DNA of 64,000 bases. Origin: Pseudomonadota bacterium (GTDB lineage Bacteria; Pseudomonadota; Alphaproteobacteria; Rhizobiales; Rhizobiaceae). Within the stretch, counting starts at the first letter, position 1. Each line of letters starts with the position of its first letter. The notes under the pieces are model-generated. The model ran no database searches, was not told where the DNA came from, and worked only from the letters and a program-made list of their open reading frames with translations. The position numbers and the translations under genes are program-made. This document shows positions 1 through 8,483 of this stretch, piece after piece. The DNA lies in assembly GCA_023404095.1 (NCBI GenBank), contig JAEYDD010000056.1:1-64000 (forward strand), written 5' to 3'.

Positions 1-1
1 A

Positions 2-151
2 CGGGATTACATCCGCATCTCCGCCCTACCGGACGTCGCAACGGCGCTCCGACTTATCGACGGATGGATCGAGGATTACAACGAAATCCATCCCCATTCC
101 GCCCTCAAGATGGCTTCCCCTCGGCAGTTCATCAGGGCTAAATCAAACTAG
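2..151 (+). pseudogene. IS3-family transposase OrfB, C-terminal end (cut by window edge)
   Basis: The reading frame is open from the left edge to a TAG stop and encodes the C-terminus of an IS3-type integrase/transposase, including the stretch DGWIEDYNEIHPHSALKMAS with the N-x-x-HPHSAL pattern typical of the rve domain end. Only 49 residues are inside the window, so whether the full element is intact cannot be judged. Just after the stop lies CTGTCCGAT (157-165), whose reverse complement occurs at 45646-45654 beside a degenerate copy of the same transposase tail. Confidence 0.75.
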
Positions 152-330
152 CCGATCTGTCCGATGAAACGGAGAGCACTCCAAGGTCCGTGAAGCTCTC
201 CATAGAACCCAAGTCAAATTACCGTTACGCATGGACGCAATCTCTCCGACACGATCCGGGCCTTGACCTAGTCCGGCCATAGACCGATGGCCTGCCGCGT
301 CGTGGTAGCCTCCAGGGAGAAACTCGCATG
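152..330. other. Intergenic stretch between the IS3 tail and the LysR gene
   Basis: No convincing gene is seen here. It probably includes the right end of the IS3 element (CTGTCCGAT at 157-165) and the downstream flank of the LysR gene, which is transcribed towards it. Confidence 0.4.
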
Positions 331-1563
331 TCACTGTTCTAGGGACAATGCTGCTAGACGAATGTGGTCGAGAAATGTGGATTGCAGCCTGCTCGGCAAC
401 CATGTTTCACGCATGGTTATGCCGATGGTGCGTGTGCCGAGCCGCTCGCACACGTCCTGAGCAACGGGCACGCAGCACAACAGGCCCTCGCGCTCCTCGA
501 TGGCGATCTGCCGGCGGGAGAGCATCGACAGGCGGTCGCTTTCCAAGATGATGGCGCGGGTTAGGACGAGAGAGCTTGTCTCAATGCTGGCGCGCGGCGA
601 AACGGGGCATTTCTCGAACAGCGCGTCGAAGGCAGCACGAATGGGAGTCCCGGGCCGCTGGGCCACCCATTCCTGCCCTGCGAGATCGTCGAGCGATGCG
701 GCCTTGCCACGCGAAACAAGAGGGTGTTCCGACCGGCCGACGATCGCGTAGGGGTCGTCGAACAACGCCTCCGTTTTCAGACCTGTCAGGTCGCTTCCCG
801 AGCGCAGCGCGCCGATCAGGATATCGCTCGCCCCCACGCGCAACTGCTGCGACAGAAGCTCGTAGGAACCATCGATCACTTCGATGCGCGCATTCGGATG
901 GGTGGTCAACAGCGGGTTGAGCGCGCGTGCCAGAAGTTGGGTGCGGGCAAGTGGCAGGCTTGCGATCTTGATCCGCCCCTCCATGCGGCCTTCGAGTTCC
1001 TTCAACTCGTCGACCGCCTGTTCGAGCTCGGTAAGGGCGACTTGCCAGCGCATGGCAAGGCGGTGGCCGACCGCGTTCGGTGCGACGCCGCTCGGACTGC
1101 GAACAAGGATCGCCTTGCCGACATTGGCCTGCAATTCGTGTAGCGTGCGGTGGAGGGCTGCTGCCGAGCCGCCGCCGGCGCGTGCCGCATCGGTGATCGA
1201 GCCGCTGCCGGCAAGTGCGATCAGCGCCCCGATCTGGCGGAAGCCAATGCGGGCGAGGGCTTTGGAAGTCAGCGTGGGGTCGCGCTGGGAACTGGCGGCA
1301 AGCACCTGGCCGAGCGCTGAGGCGAGCTGATCCTCCATGCGGCGCAACCGCGCCAGTAGCACCTCGCCGGCGGCCGTCGGCTGGCTGCCGGCGGCATATC
1401 GGGTGAGAAGCTTCACGCCGAAATACGTCTCGATGCCTGTAAGCGCCACCGAGATGGAGGGCTGCGAGACTTTGAGTTCCGCTGCCGCGCGATTGAGGCT
1501 GCCGGTTTCGCAGACCTGCATGAAGGCGCGCAGATGGCGAAGATTGAGGTCGGTCGCGATCAT
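331..1563 (-). CDS. LysR-family regulator with two tandem HTH domains (GalR-like)
   Basis: A 410-residue LysR-type regulator, about 100 residues longer than usual. Residues 6-85 form a normal LysR winged helix (LRHLRAFMQVCETGSLNRAA). Residues about 103-190 form a second, diverged LysR-type HTH (GFRQIGALIALAGSGSITDA). The effector-binding domain follows from about 195. It is divergent from the galB operon across 110 bp, so it probably controls that operon in response to a pathway acid. Pseudomonas putida gallate genes are also controlled by a LysR protein, GalR; orthology here is inferred. The start ATG is the first residue of the first HTH region and no better start is seen. Confidence 0.8.
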   Translation of the reverse strand: MIATDLNLRHLRAFMQVCETGSLNRAAAELKVSQPSISVALTGIETYFGVKLLTRYAAGSQPTAAGEVLLARLRRMEDQLASALGQVLAASSQRDPTLTSKALARIGFRQIGALIALAGSGSITDAARAGGGSAAALHRTLHELQANVGKAILVRSPSGVAPNAVGHRLAMRWQVALTELEQAVDELKELEGRMEGRIKIASLPLARTQLLARALNPLLTTHPNARIEVIDGSYELLSQQLRVGASDILIGALRSGSDLTGLKTEALFDDPYAIVGRSEHPLVSRGKAASLDDLAGQEWVAQRPGTPIRAAFDALFEKCPVSPRASIETSSLVLTRAIILESDRLSMLSRRQIAIEEREGLLCCVPVAQDVCERLGTRTIGITMRETWLPSRLQSTFLDHIRLAALSLEQ

Positions 1564-1673
1564 TCAAATCTCACAATCTAATTCGCAAAAAATTATATCA
1601 TCGCACGGCTTTCGTATTAGCACCATCATCTCAATCGGTGCGAGTGTACCCTCGAAAATGGAGGAGCATGGAT
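1564..1673. promoter_or_regulatory. Divergent promoter region between the LysR gene and galB
   Basis: This AT-richer 110-bp gap separates the divergent LysR gene and the galB operon and must hold both promoters. A LysR T-N11-A box is expected here but I could not single one out. TCGCAC (about 1601-1606) and GTGCGA (1638-1643) form a distant inverted pair. GGAGGAG (1660-1666) is the ribosome-binding site that decides the galB start. Confidence 0.5.
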
Positions 1674-2408
1674 ATGCATCAGAAAACCGGACTCGTTGTC
1701 AGCGCCCATTCCGCCGACTTCGTCTGGCGGGCTGGCGGCGCGATCGCGACCCACGCAAAGCAGGGTTACAATGTCACCGTCGTATGCCTATCGTTCGGCG
1801 AGCGCGGCGAATCCGCCAAGCTGTGGCGCAAGCCCGGCATGACACTCGAAGCCGTAAAGGCCGATCGCAAGCGCGAGGCGGAAAACGCAGCCAAGGCCTT
1901 GGGTGTCCACGATATCCAATTCTACGATCTCGGCGACTATCCCATGCAGATTAGGCCGGAGGCCTTCGACCGGCTGGTTGATCTCTATCGCGAGATCCGC
2001 CCGCAATTCATGCTGACCCATTCCCGTCAGGATCCCTATAATTTCGACCACCCGATGGCGACCGAGTTCGCGCAGCATGCTCGGGTCATCGCGCAGGCCC
2101 ATGGCCATCGGCCGGACGTGCCGGTGCTCGGCGCGCCTCCCGTCTATCTCTTCGAGCCGCACCAGCCGGAACAGTGCAACTGGAAACCCAATTTTCTTCT
2201 CGACATCACCGATGTCTGGGAGAAAAAGCTGGCCGCCATCAAGTGCATGGAGGGGCAGGAACATCTGTGGGAATATTATACCCGTGTGGCCCTCCAGCGC
2301 GGCGTGCAGGCCGCGCGCAATTCCGACTACAAGGTCACCTATGGCGAGGCCTATGAGGCGGTCTTCCCGCACGTTACCGGCACGCTCGGCCATGGAGCAC
2401 TGGCATGA
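1674..2408 (+). CDS. galB: 4-oxalomesaconate hydratase, PIG-L family
   Basis: A 244-residue PIG-L/LmbE-fold protein. The usual AHPDDE zinc motif appears as AHSADFVWR (residues about 10-18), as expected for GalB-type hydratases rather than N-deacetylases. SRQDPYNFDHPMA supplies the third metal histidine. GalB hydrates 4-oxalomesaconate to 4-carboxy-4-hydroxy-2-oxoadipate in the gallate/protocatechuate 4,5-cleavage pathway. The ATG at 1674 has GGAGGAG seven bases upstream; the earlier GTG 1638 and ATG 1668 are badly placed for it. It overlaps galC by four bases. The neighbouring aldolase and tautomerase homologues strongly support the assignment. Confidence 0.8.
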   Translation: MHQKTGLVVSAHSADFVWRAGGAIATHAKQGYNVTVVCLSFGERGESAKLWRKPGMTLEAVKADRKREAENAAKALGVHDIQFYDLGDYPMQIRPEAFDRLVDLYREIRPQFMLTHSRQDPYNFDHPMATEFAQHARVIAQAHGHRPDVPVLGAPPVYLFEPHQPEQCNWKPNFLLDITDVWEKKLAAIKCMEGQEHLWEYYTRVALQRGVQAARNSDYKVTYGEAYEAVFPHVTGTLGHGALA

Positions 2409-3079
2409 ACGTCGTGCACCGGACCATTGAGCGGCCGCCGCACGGCATCGTGAACGAGCTTGCGGAATGCGGTGTGGCGACCGTGCACGAGGCCATGGGC
2501 CGTATCGGCCTGATGCAGTCCCATATGCGCCCCATCTGGCGCGGCGCACGAGTGGCTGGCACGGCGGTGACGGTGTCGATCCCGCCGGCGGACAACTGGA
2601 TGCTACATGTGGCAGTAGAGCAATGCCAGGAGGGCGACATTCTCGTCGTCGCCCCGACTTCGCCGTGCGATGCCGGCTATTTCGGTGAACTGCTCGCGAC
2701 GTCGCTCAAGGTACGCGGCGTGCGTGGCCTGGTGATCGAAGCGGGCGTTCGCGACGTCGCGGAACTCGATCAGATGGGCTTCCCAGTCTGGTCGCGTTTC
2801 GTCTCCGCGCAGGGCACTGTCAAGGCGACGCTCGGCTCCGTCAACGTTCCGATCGTCTGTGCCGGGGCCAGTATCGCGCCGGGTGACGTGATCGTCGCAG
2901 ATGATGACGGTGTGATGGTCGTGCCGAAGGCCAAGGCCGAAATCGCGCTCCAGGCATCCAGGGCACGGCTGGAGAAGGAGCGGCAGACGCGCGAGCGGCT
3001 CGCTGCAGGCGAACTGGGCCTCGACATCTACATGATGCGCGAGGCGCTTGCCGCGAAAGGGCTGACCTACATCGATTGA
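2405..3079 (+). CDS. galC: 4-carboxy-4-hydroxy-2-oxoadipate aldolase (RraA-like class II)
   Basis: A 224-residue RraA-fold aldolase of the GalC/LigK/ProA type. GELLATSLKVRGVRG and the invariant Arg-Asp pair in EAGVRDVAEL match the divalent-metal and substrate site of pyruvate aldolases. It would split 4-carboxy-4-hydroxy-2-oxoadipate into pyruvate and oxaloacetate. The ATGA overlap with galB indicates translational coupling. It is one of three RraA-fold proteins in the window, the others at 33215-33889 and 57319-57993. Its C-terminal helix after residue 190 is charged and typical of the aldolase branch. Confidence 0.82.
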   Translation: MNVVHRTIERPPHGIVNELAECGVATVHEAMGRIGLMQSHMRPIWRGARVAGTAVTVSIPPADNWMLHVAVEQCQEGDILVVAPTSPCDAGYFGELLATSLKVRGVRGLVIEAGVRDVAELDQMGFPVWSRFVSAQGTVKATLGSVNVPIVCAGASIAPGDVIVADDDGVMVVPKAKAEIALQASRARLEKERQTRERLAAGELGLDIYMMREALAAKGLTYID

Positions 3080-3125
3080 TCGAAGCCGGGGAGGGTGGAG
3101 GAACCTTTTCCGCACGGGAGGACGA

Positions 3126-4010
3126 ATGACTACGATTGCTTTCATCGGCTTCGGCGAGGCGGCGCAATCCATCGCCGGCGGCCTCAACGGCCGCAACGCC
3201 GCGCGGCTTGCCGCCTACGACCTGCGCTTCCACGATCCGGTGGCCTCGGCTGGCCTGCGCGGCATCGCATCCGAACGGGGCGTGCAGCCACTCGACGACA
3301 TTGCGGATATCGCTTCGGCGGATGTTGTACTGTCTCTGGTCGTCGGCGCGGCGACCAAGGCTGTTGCGGCCTCGGCCGCTCCGTATCTTTCGGCGAACGC
3401 TATCTTCATCGATCTCAACTCCGTCGGCCCCGATACGAAGGCGCTTGCAGCGAAGGAAATCGAGACCGGCAAGGGTGCCTTTGTGGAAGGTGCTGTCATG
3501 GCGCGGGTGCCGCCTTACGCCGAAAAGGTGCCGATTTTGGTTGCCGGCAAGCGGGCGGGCGAGGCGGCCGAGCGACTGAACGCGCTCGGCATGAACCTCG
3601 AGGCCGTCGGCGACACGCCTGGCCAGGCCTCTTCGCTAAAGATGATCCGCTCGGTAATGATCAAGGGTGTGGAAGCGCTGCTGATCGAGGCGCTATCCTC
3701 AGCGGAACGGGCTGGCGTTACCGAGCGCATCCTCGACTCCGTAGGTGAGACCTTTCCGGGCCTCGACTGGCGGCAGGTCGCGGACTACTACCTGTCGCGA
3801 ACCTTCGAACATGGCGCGCGTCGCGTGACCGAGATGACCGAGGCGGCCGAAACGATCGAGTCGCTCGGGCTGAAGGCTGCCATGTCGCGGGCCGCTTGCG
3901 CGACGATCTCCAGCGCCCATGCGGCGATGAAGGATCAGGGCCTTGCCGTGAAGGACGGATATCGCGGTTTCGTGCCTGTGCTGGCACGCCGCCTGGCAAA
4001 GGATCTCTGA
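3126..4010 (+). CDS. NAD(P)-binding dehydrogenase, 6-phosphogluconate dehydrogenase-like (DUF1932)
   Basis: A 294-residue protein with an N-terminal Rossmann fold (TTIAFIGFGEAAQSIAGGL, residues 2-20) and an all-helical C-terminal domain of the DUF1932 type. The conserved lysine region SSLKMIRSVMIKG lies near residue 180. Such proteins resemble 3-hydroxyisobutyrate and 6-phosphogluconate dehydrogenases, so it probably oxidises or reduces a hydroxy or oxo acid linked to the gal pathway; the substrate is not known. GGGAGGACGA gives a good ribosome site for ATG 3126. It sits between galC and tctA in the same operon. Confidence 0.7.
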   Translation: MTTIAFIGFGEAAQSIAGGLNGRNAARLAAYDLRFHDPVASAGLRGIASERGVQPLDDIADIASADVVLSLVVGAATKAVAASAAPYLSANAIFIDLNSVGPDTKALAAKEIETGKGAFVEGAVMARVPPYAEKVPILVAGKRAGEAAERLNALGMNLEAVGDTPGQASSLKMIRSVMIKGVEALLIEALSSAERAGVTERILDSVGETFPGLDWRQVADYYLSRTFEHGARRVTEMTEAAETIESLGLKAAMSRAACATISSAHAAMKDQGLAVKDGYRGFVPVLARRLAKDL

Positions 4011-4011
4011 C

Positions 4012-5532
4012 ATGGATGGCATACTCCAGTCGCTCGGCGTCATCTTCTCGTTTTCGGGACTGGCGGTCCTTATCGTCGGCGCGCTGCTCGGCATCGTCAT
4101 CGGCGCGCTACCCGGCCTCGGCCCATCGATCGGGCTGAGCCTGCTCATTCCCTTTACCTACAACCTCGGCCCCGAGCTCAGCATGCTGATGATGATCTCG
4201 CTCTACACGTCCGCCGAATATGGCGGATCGATCAGCGCGATCCTGCTCTCGACGCCCGGCACGGCGGCCGCGGCTGCCACCGCCATCGACGGATACGCCA
4301 TGGCCCGCAAGGGCAAGGCGAACGAGGCGATCTCGATCTCGCTCACCGCATCGACCGTCGGCGGCGTTTTCGGTGGCCTTGCCCTGCTGCTGCTGGCCAT
4401 GCCGCTGGCGTCGCTCGCCCTTAAGTTCGGCCCGGCGGGGTATTTTGCCGTAGGCGTTTTCGGGCTCACCTCCGTTGCCGCGCTCTCCGGCGGCTCGCTG
4501 GTCAAGGGCCTCGTCTGCGCAGCCTTCGGCCTTGCGCTTGCAACGATCGGCATCGATCCCATCGCCGGTACGCCGCGCTTCACTTTCGGCCTGTTCGAAC
4601 TTTATGAAGGCGTGCCCTTCCTCGCAGCGCTCATCGGCCTCTTCGCCGTATCCGAAGCGCTGGTGATGATCGAGAACCGCGTGGCGGCAGCTCCCGTCAT
4701 CAAGGACAAGGTCGGGCACGTCTTCATGTCCGGCGCACTGTGGAAGGAAACTTGGCGCTCCATGCTGTCCGGCTCGGTTATCGGCACACTGCTTGGCATC
4801 CTGCCCGGCGTCGGCGGCAACATCGCCTGTTGGGTCGCTCGCGATTATGCTCGGGCGCGTGATCCCCGCCCGGAAGAGTATGGCCATGGCTCTGCCAACG
4901 GCATCGCCGCACCCGAGGCCTCCAACAACGCGACCGTCGGCGGTGCGCTCGTTCCGCTTCTCGCGCTCGGCGTGCCGGGTTCGCCAACCACCGCCATCAT
5001 GGTCGGCGCCCTCATCATGCACGGCCTGCATCCCGGCCCGCAGCTCTTCACCGAGGCGCCGTCGCTTGTCTATGCAATCCTCTTCGGCACAATCATCGCT
5101 TCGCTGGTGCAATATGCCGCGGGCTCGCTGTTCCTGCCGCTGATGGCGCGGGTGATGCGCCTGCCGGATGCGGTGATCGCGGTCGGCATCATGGCCTTTG
5201 CCGTGCTCGGCGCCTTCGCCATACGCAACCTGATGTTCGACGTCTATCTGATGCTTGGCTTCGGCGTTGTTGGCTATCTCATGAAGAAGCTGCGCTTCCC
5301 GGTCGCGCCCATCGTTCTCGCCATGGTGCTCGGCTATCTCGTGGAATCCAATTATCGCACGGCGCTGGTGTCCTCGCAGGGCGACTACATGATTTTCATC
5401 ACCGATCCGGTCAGCCTGCTGTTCCTCGTCCTCAGCCTCGTCAGCCTGCTGACGCCGCTTTGGCGCAGGCTCCAGGCGCGCCGCACGCGGCGGATCGACG
5501 TCGACGACACGGCGAACGGCACTGCACGCTGA
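4012..5532 (+). CDS. tctA: TTT transporter large membrane subunit TctA
   Basis: A 506-residue, very hydrophobic protein with about 12 membrane segments, the standard size of TctA. The family signature region near the N-terminus (GALPGLGPSIGLSLLIPF) and the repeat near residue 270 (LLGILPGVGGNIACW) are both present. TctA forms the inner-membrane channel of tripartite tricarboxylate transporters with TctB and periplasmic TctC. It starts one base after the stop of the dehydrogenase gene. Order here is tctA-tctC-tctB. The operon context suggests import of a di- or tricarboxylate processed by GalB, GalC and GalD. Confidence 0.88.
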   Translation: MDGILQSLGVIFSFSGLAVLIVGALLGIVIGALPGLGPSIGLSLLIPFTYNLGPELSMLMMISLYTSAEYGGSISAILLSTPGTAAAAATAIDGYAMARKGKANEAISISLTASTVGGVFGGLALLLLAMPLASLALKFGPAGYFAVGVFGLTSVAALSGGSLVKGLVCAAFGLALATIGIDPIAGTPRFTFGLFELYEGVPFLAALIGLFAVSEALVMIENRVAAAPVIKDKVGHVFMSGALWKETWRSMLSGSVIGTLLGILPGVGGNIACWVARDYARARDPRPEEYGHGSANGIAAPEASNNATVGGALVPLLALGVPGSPTTAIMVGALIMHGLHPGPQLFTEAPSLVYAILFGTIIASLVQYAAGSLFLPLMARVMRLPDAVIAVGIMAFAVLGAFAIRNLMFDVYLMLGFGVVGYLMKKLRFPVAPIVLAMVLGYLVESNYRTALVSSQGDYMIFITDPVSLLFLVLSLVSLLTPLWRRLQARRTRRIDVDDTANGTAR

Positions 5533-5559
5533 TCAAAATTCAACAGGAGGAGAAGACAT

Positions 5560-6549
5560 ATGACGATCAACCGAAGAACGTTCGGCACGCGCATGGCAGG
5601 GGCAGCCCTGGGCCTGACGCTCGCCCTTTCGAGCGTTGCCCTGCCGGCTCCGGCGACGGCGGCCGGGTTCCCGGAAAAGTCCGTGACGCTCGTGGTCTGG
5701 GCGGGTGCCGGGGGAGCGCTCGATACCTATGGTCGCAAGCTCGCCGAGCTTCTGGAAAAGGAAGCCGGCTGGAGCGTCAAGGTCGATAACCGGCCGGGCG
5801 GCAGCGGTGCGGTCGGCGTTTCGCAGATCATGACGCAGCCGGCGGACGGCTACAATATCCTCGTCTTCACGGGAACGCTGACCTTCGGCATCGCCCAGGG
5901 CCTTATCCCCTTCGAGCTCAAGGACTTCCGCATGCTCCGCGCCATGCAGTCGGAGCCATCCTCGCTGGCCGTACTGTCCGACAGCCAGTTTAAGACGGTG
6001 GACGATTTCGTGAAATACATGAAGGAAAATCCGAGTGGACTGAAGGTCGGCGGCCATGCGCCAGGCGGCTTCCACCAGTACATGCTCTACCAGTTGATGA
6101 AGTCGGGCGGCTTCGAAAGCGGCTGGATCCCGCATGACGCCTCCGGCAAGGTGACGCTCGCTTTGCTCGGTAAGCATATCGATGCGGCGATGATGACGCC
6201 GTCCACTGGTCTTGCGCAGGTCAAGAACGGCGAGATCAAACTACTTGGCGTTTCCACCGACAAGCGCAGCGAGTTCCTGCCCGACACCCCGACCTTCAAG
6301 GAACAGGGATACGATATCGAGGGTGCGGTCTGGCGCGGCATCGCCGTGAAGGCGGGCACGCCCGACGATGTGGTCGATTCCATTCAGGCGGCGGTCGACA
6401 AGGTCACGGCCTCGGCAGACTGGAAGAAGTTCCAGAGCGAGCAGTTCCAGGACAGTCCGGACTGGAAGGAAGAGGAGTTCACCAAGCGCGCTGAAAGCGA
6501 CCTCACCAATCAACTCGAATTCCTGAAAGCGAACGGATACGCCCAATGA
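5560..6549 (+). CDS. tctC: TTT periplasmic substrate-binding protein TctC (Bug family)
   Basis: A 329-residue Bug/TctC receptor. The N-terminus has a twin-arginine-like motif (NRRTFGTRM) before a hydrophobic stretch and an ATAA-like cleavage region near residue 35, so export by Tat or Sec is possible. The mature start (FPEKSVTLVVWAGAGGALD) and DNRPGGSGAVG carry the beta-strand loops that bind carboxylates in Bug proteins. AGGAGGAGA precedes ATG 5560. It delivers substrate to TctA/TctB. A second TctC is at 35804-36763. Confidence 0.88.
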   Translation: MTINRRTFGTRMAGAALGLTLALSSVALPAPATAAGFPEKSVTLVVWAGAGGALDTYGRKLAELLEKEAGWSVKVDNRPGGSGAVGVSQIMTQPADGYNILVFTGTLTFGIAQGLIPFELKDFRMLRAMQSEPSSLAVLSDSQFKTVDDFVKYMKENPSGLKVGGHAPGGFHQYMLYQLMKSGGFESGWIPHDASGKVTLALLGKHIDAAMMTPSTGLAQVKNGEIKLLGVSTDKRSEFLPDTPTFKEQGYDIEGAVWRGIAVKAGTPDDVVDSIQAAVDKVTASADWKKFQSEQFQDSPDWKEEEFTKRAESDLTNQLEFLKANGYAQ

Positions 6550-7052
6550 CGAACCAGGCTTCGGCTGTTCCGGGTTCCCACCTCTCCCCCTCACAGGGCG
6601 GAGAGGCCACCCGCAAGCACTTCCGGCAGAACTTCGTCGCCGCCTGCATTTCTATCGCCTGGAATGCGAGCTTCCTCGTCATGAGCCTTGGGCTGCCGGC
6701 TGGCCATTCGCGCGGCGATGTCGGGCCAGGGTCGCTGCCGATGCAGGTCTCGGTCTTCGGCCTCATCGTTTCTGCGGTCTATCTGGTGCAGGTCCTGCGT
6801 GGCATCGACCTAGGCGGCTCGAGCGAGACGATCGACCTGCCGCGTGTTGCTGGCCTGCTCGGCCTCTTCGTCGCCGTCGCGCTCAGTGCGAACTGGATTG
6901 GTCTTGCGCTCTGCCTTGGCATCGGCACGGGCGTGGCGACGCTGCTCTTCCCCGGGGAAAAGCCGTTTGTTCGCGCGATCGCGACGGGCGCGGGCTTCTG
7001 GGCGATTGCCTATGGACTGTTCGGCAAGCTGCTCGAACTCCCGCTTCCCTGA
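6546..7052 (+). CDS. tctB: TTT transporter small membrane subunit TctB
   Basis: A 168-residue protein with a 30-residue polar N-terminus and four predicted membrane segments (about 33-52, 68-85, 98-118 and 123-160), the usual TctB topology. The conserved motif GPGSLPMQVS follows the first segment. It overlaps tctC by four bases, so the two are translationally coupled. TctB partners TctA; its precise role in transport is less well known. Confidence 0.82.
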   Translation: MTNQASAVPGSHLSPSQGGEATRKHFRQNFVAACISIAWNASFLVMSLGLPAGHSRGDVGPGSLPMQVSVFGLIVSAVYLVQVLRGIDLGGSSETIDLPRVAGLLGLFVAVALSANWIGLALCLGIGTGVATLLFPGEKPFVRAIATGAGFWAIAYGLFGKLLELPLP

Positions 7053-7083
7053 CCTGAATTGAAATCTGACAGGAGTGACGGAC

Positions 7084-8175
7084 ATGACGCCGGATGGCAT
7101 CGCGTGCATGATGATGAGGGGCGGCACGTCGAAGGGGGCCTATTTCCTCGCCGACGACCTGCCTTCAGACCCCACGGAGCGTGATCGGCTTCTGCTGCGC
7201 ATCATGGGCTCGCCCGATCCACGCCAGATTGACGGCATCGGCGGCGCGGATCCTCTGACCAGCAAGGTCGCTGTCGTGCGGGCCTCGACCCGGCCGGGCT
7301 TCGACGTCGATTTCCTGTTCCTCCAAGTTTTCGTCGATCAGGCGTTCGTAAGTGACAGCCAGAACTGTGGCAACATCCTTGCCGGCATTGGCGCGTTTGC
7401 AATCGAGCGAGGCCTGGTCAAGGCCGACGAGGGCGAGACCGCGATCCGCATCTTCATGGAAAACACCGCGCAATCCGCCGTGGCGCGGGTGCGCACGGAG
7501 AACGGCCGGCCAGTGTACGCCGGCAAGGCGCAAATCGATGGCGTGCCGGGATCGGCGGCACCCGTCTACCTCGCCTTCACGGATGCAGCGGGCTCAAGTT
7601 GTGGCGCGCTGCTGCCGACCGGCTCGGCCGCAACCGAGATCGATGGCGTGACCTGCACGCTTATCGACAACGGCATGCCCGTCGTGGTCATGCGCGCAAC
7701 CGACTTCGGCCTGACGGGCTACGAAAGTCGCGAGGAGTTGGAATCGAACGAAACGGTCAAGGCTCGCATCGAGCGCATCCGGCTTGCCGCAGGTCCCTTG
7801 ATGAACCTTGGCGACGTCGCAAAGAAATCAGTGCCCAAGATGACGCTCGTCGCCCCGCCGACCGGCGGCGGCGCCATCATGACCCGCAGCTTCATTCCGC
7901 ACCGCGTGCACGCCTCCATCGGCGTCTTCGGCGCGCTGAGTGTGGCGACGGCATGCATGTTCCCCGAAAGCCCTGCAGCCTCAATGGCGGTCCTTCCGGC
8001 AGGCGAGGATAAGGCCGTCGCCGTCGAGCATCCGACCGGCAAGATGGAAATCTTGCTGCGCCTCGACAAGGATGCTCCTGGCGGCATCGGCGAATGCTCG
8101 TTCCTGCGCACCGCCCGCAGGCTATTCGATGGGCAGGTGTTTCCTAAAGAGCTCACTGAGTATGGCTTCGCGTAG
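7084..8175 (+). CDS. galD: 4-oxalomesaconate tautomerase, PrpF family
   Basis: A 363-residue PrpF/GalD-like isomerase of the diaminopimelate-epimerase fold. The N-terminal signature MMRGGTSKGAYF and the SQNCGNILAGIGAFAIE region with its cysteine match the family. GalD interconverts keto and enol forms of 4-oxalomesaconate before GalB hydration. ACAGGAG (7068-7074) is nine bases before ATG 7084; an in-frame GTG at 7075 directly abuts it and is unlikely. It is the last gene of the operon and is followed by a strong hairpin at 8280-8310. The related aconitate isomerase PrpF is an alternative, but galB and galC next door favour GalD. Confidence 0.8.
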   Translation: MTPDGIACMMMRGGTSKGAYFLADDLPSDPTERDRLLLRIMGSPDPRQIDGIGGADPLTSKVAVVRASTRPGFDVDFLFLQVFVDQAFVSDSQNCGNILAGIGAFAIERGLVKADEGETAIRIFMENTAQSAVARVRTENGRPVYAGKAQIDGVPGSAAPVYLAFTDAAGSSCGALLPTGSAATEIDGVTCTLIDNGMPVVVMRATDFGLTGYESREELESNETVKARIERIRLAAGPLMNLGDVAKKSVPKMTLVAPPTGGGAIMTRSFIPHRVHASIGVFGALSVATACMFPESPAASMAVLPAGEDKAVAVEHPTGKMEILLRLDKDAPGGIGECSFLRTARRLFDGQVFPKELTEYGFA

Positions 8176-8279
8176 CAACGCCGGGCGTTAGATACACTTG
8201 AGAAAAGCAGTGGGTCCCGCGTTCAATTCACATCAGCGGCCCGTACAAGTCTCCGTGTCATCAGGCGCAACCAAATCAC

Positions 8280-8310
8280 AAGCCCCGCCAGGAGAGATCC
8301 GGCGGGGCTT
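8280..8310 (+). terminator. Hairpin terminator of the gal/tct operon
   Basis: AAGCCCCGCC (8280-8289) and GGCGGGGCTT (8301-8310) form a perfect ten-pair stem with an 11-base loop, followed by TCTGCGTTC. The T-tract is short, but position and strength fit a rho-independent terminator after galD. The surrounding gap 8176-8483 holds no other gene I can support; AACGCCGGGCGTT (8177-8189) is a small palindrome just after galD. Confidence 0.7.
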
Positions 8311-8483
8311 TCTGCGTTCGGGAACACATGCAGGACGAAGGTTACTTTCTAGGGTTCTTCGCATATACGGTTCCCCTAGCTGTTTGCCATTACCAGCGAT
8401 ACCGACTTAGCCTGGACGGGATTGGCAAAGCTCAGTTCTCCGCCAGGGCTGAGGATACGAACACAGGGTGCCGCGTACACAGA

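Noticed and set aside
3896..5143. Long arginine- and proline-rich frames inside the tctA gene
   Set aside because: They lie in alternative frames of a GC-rich gene and show only compositional bias, as happens throughout the window.
8205..8260. Stretch resembling the end of a tRNA (GCGTTCAATTC)
   Set aside because: The bases around the T-loop-like string do not form a five-pair T-stem or an acceptor stem, and no anticodon arm is found upstream.
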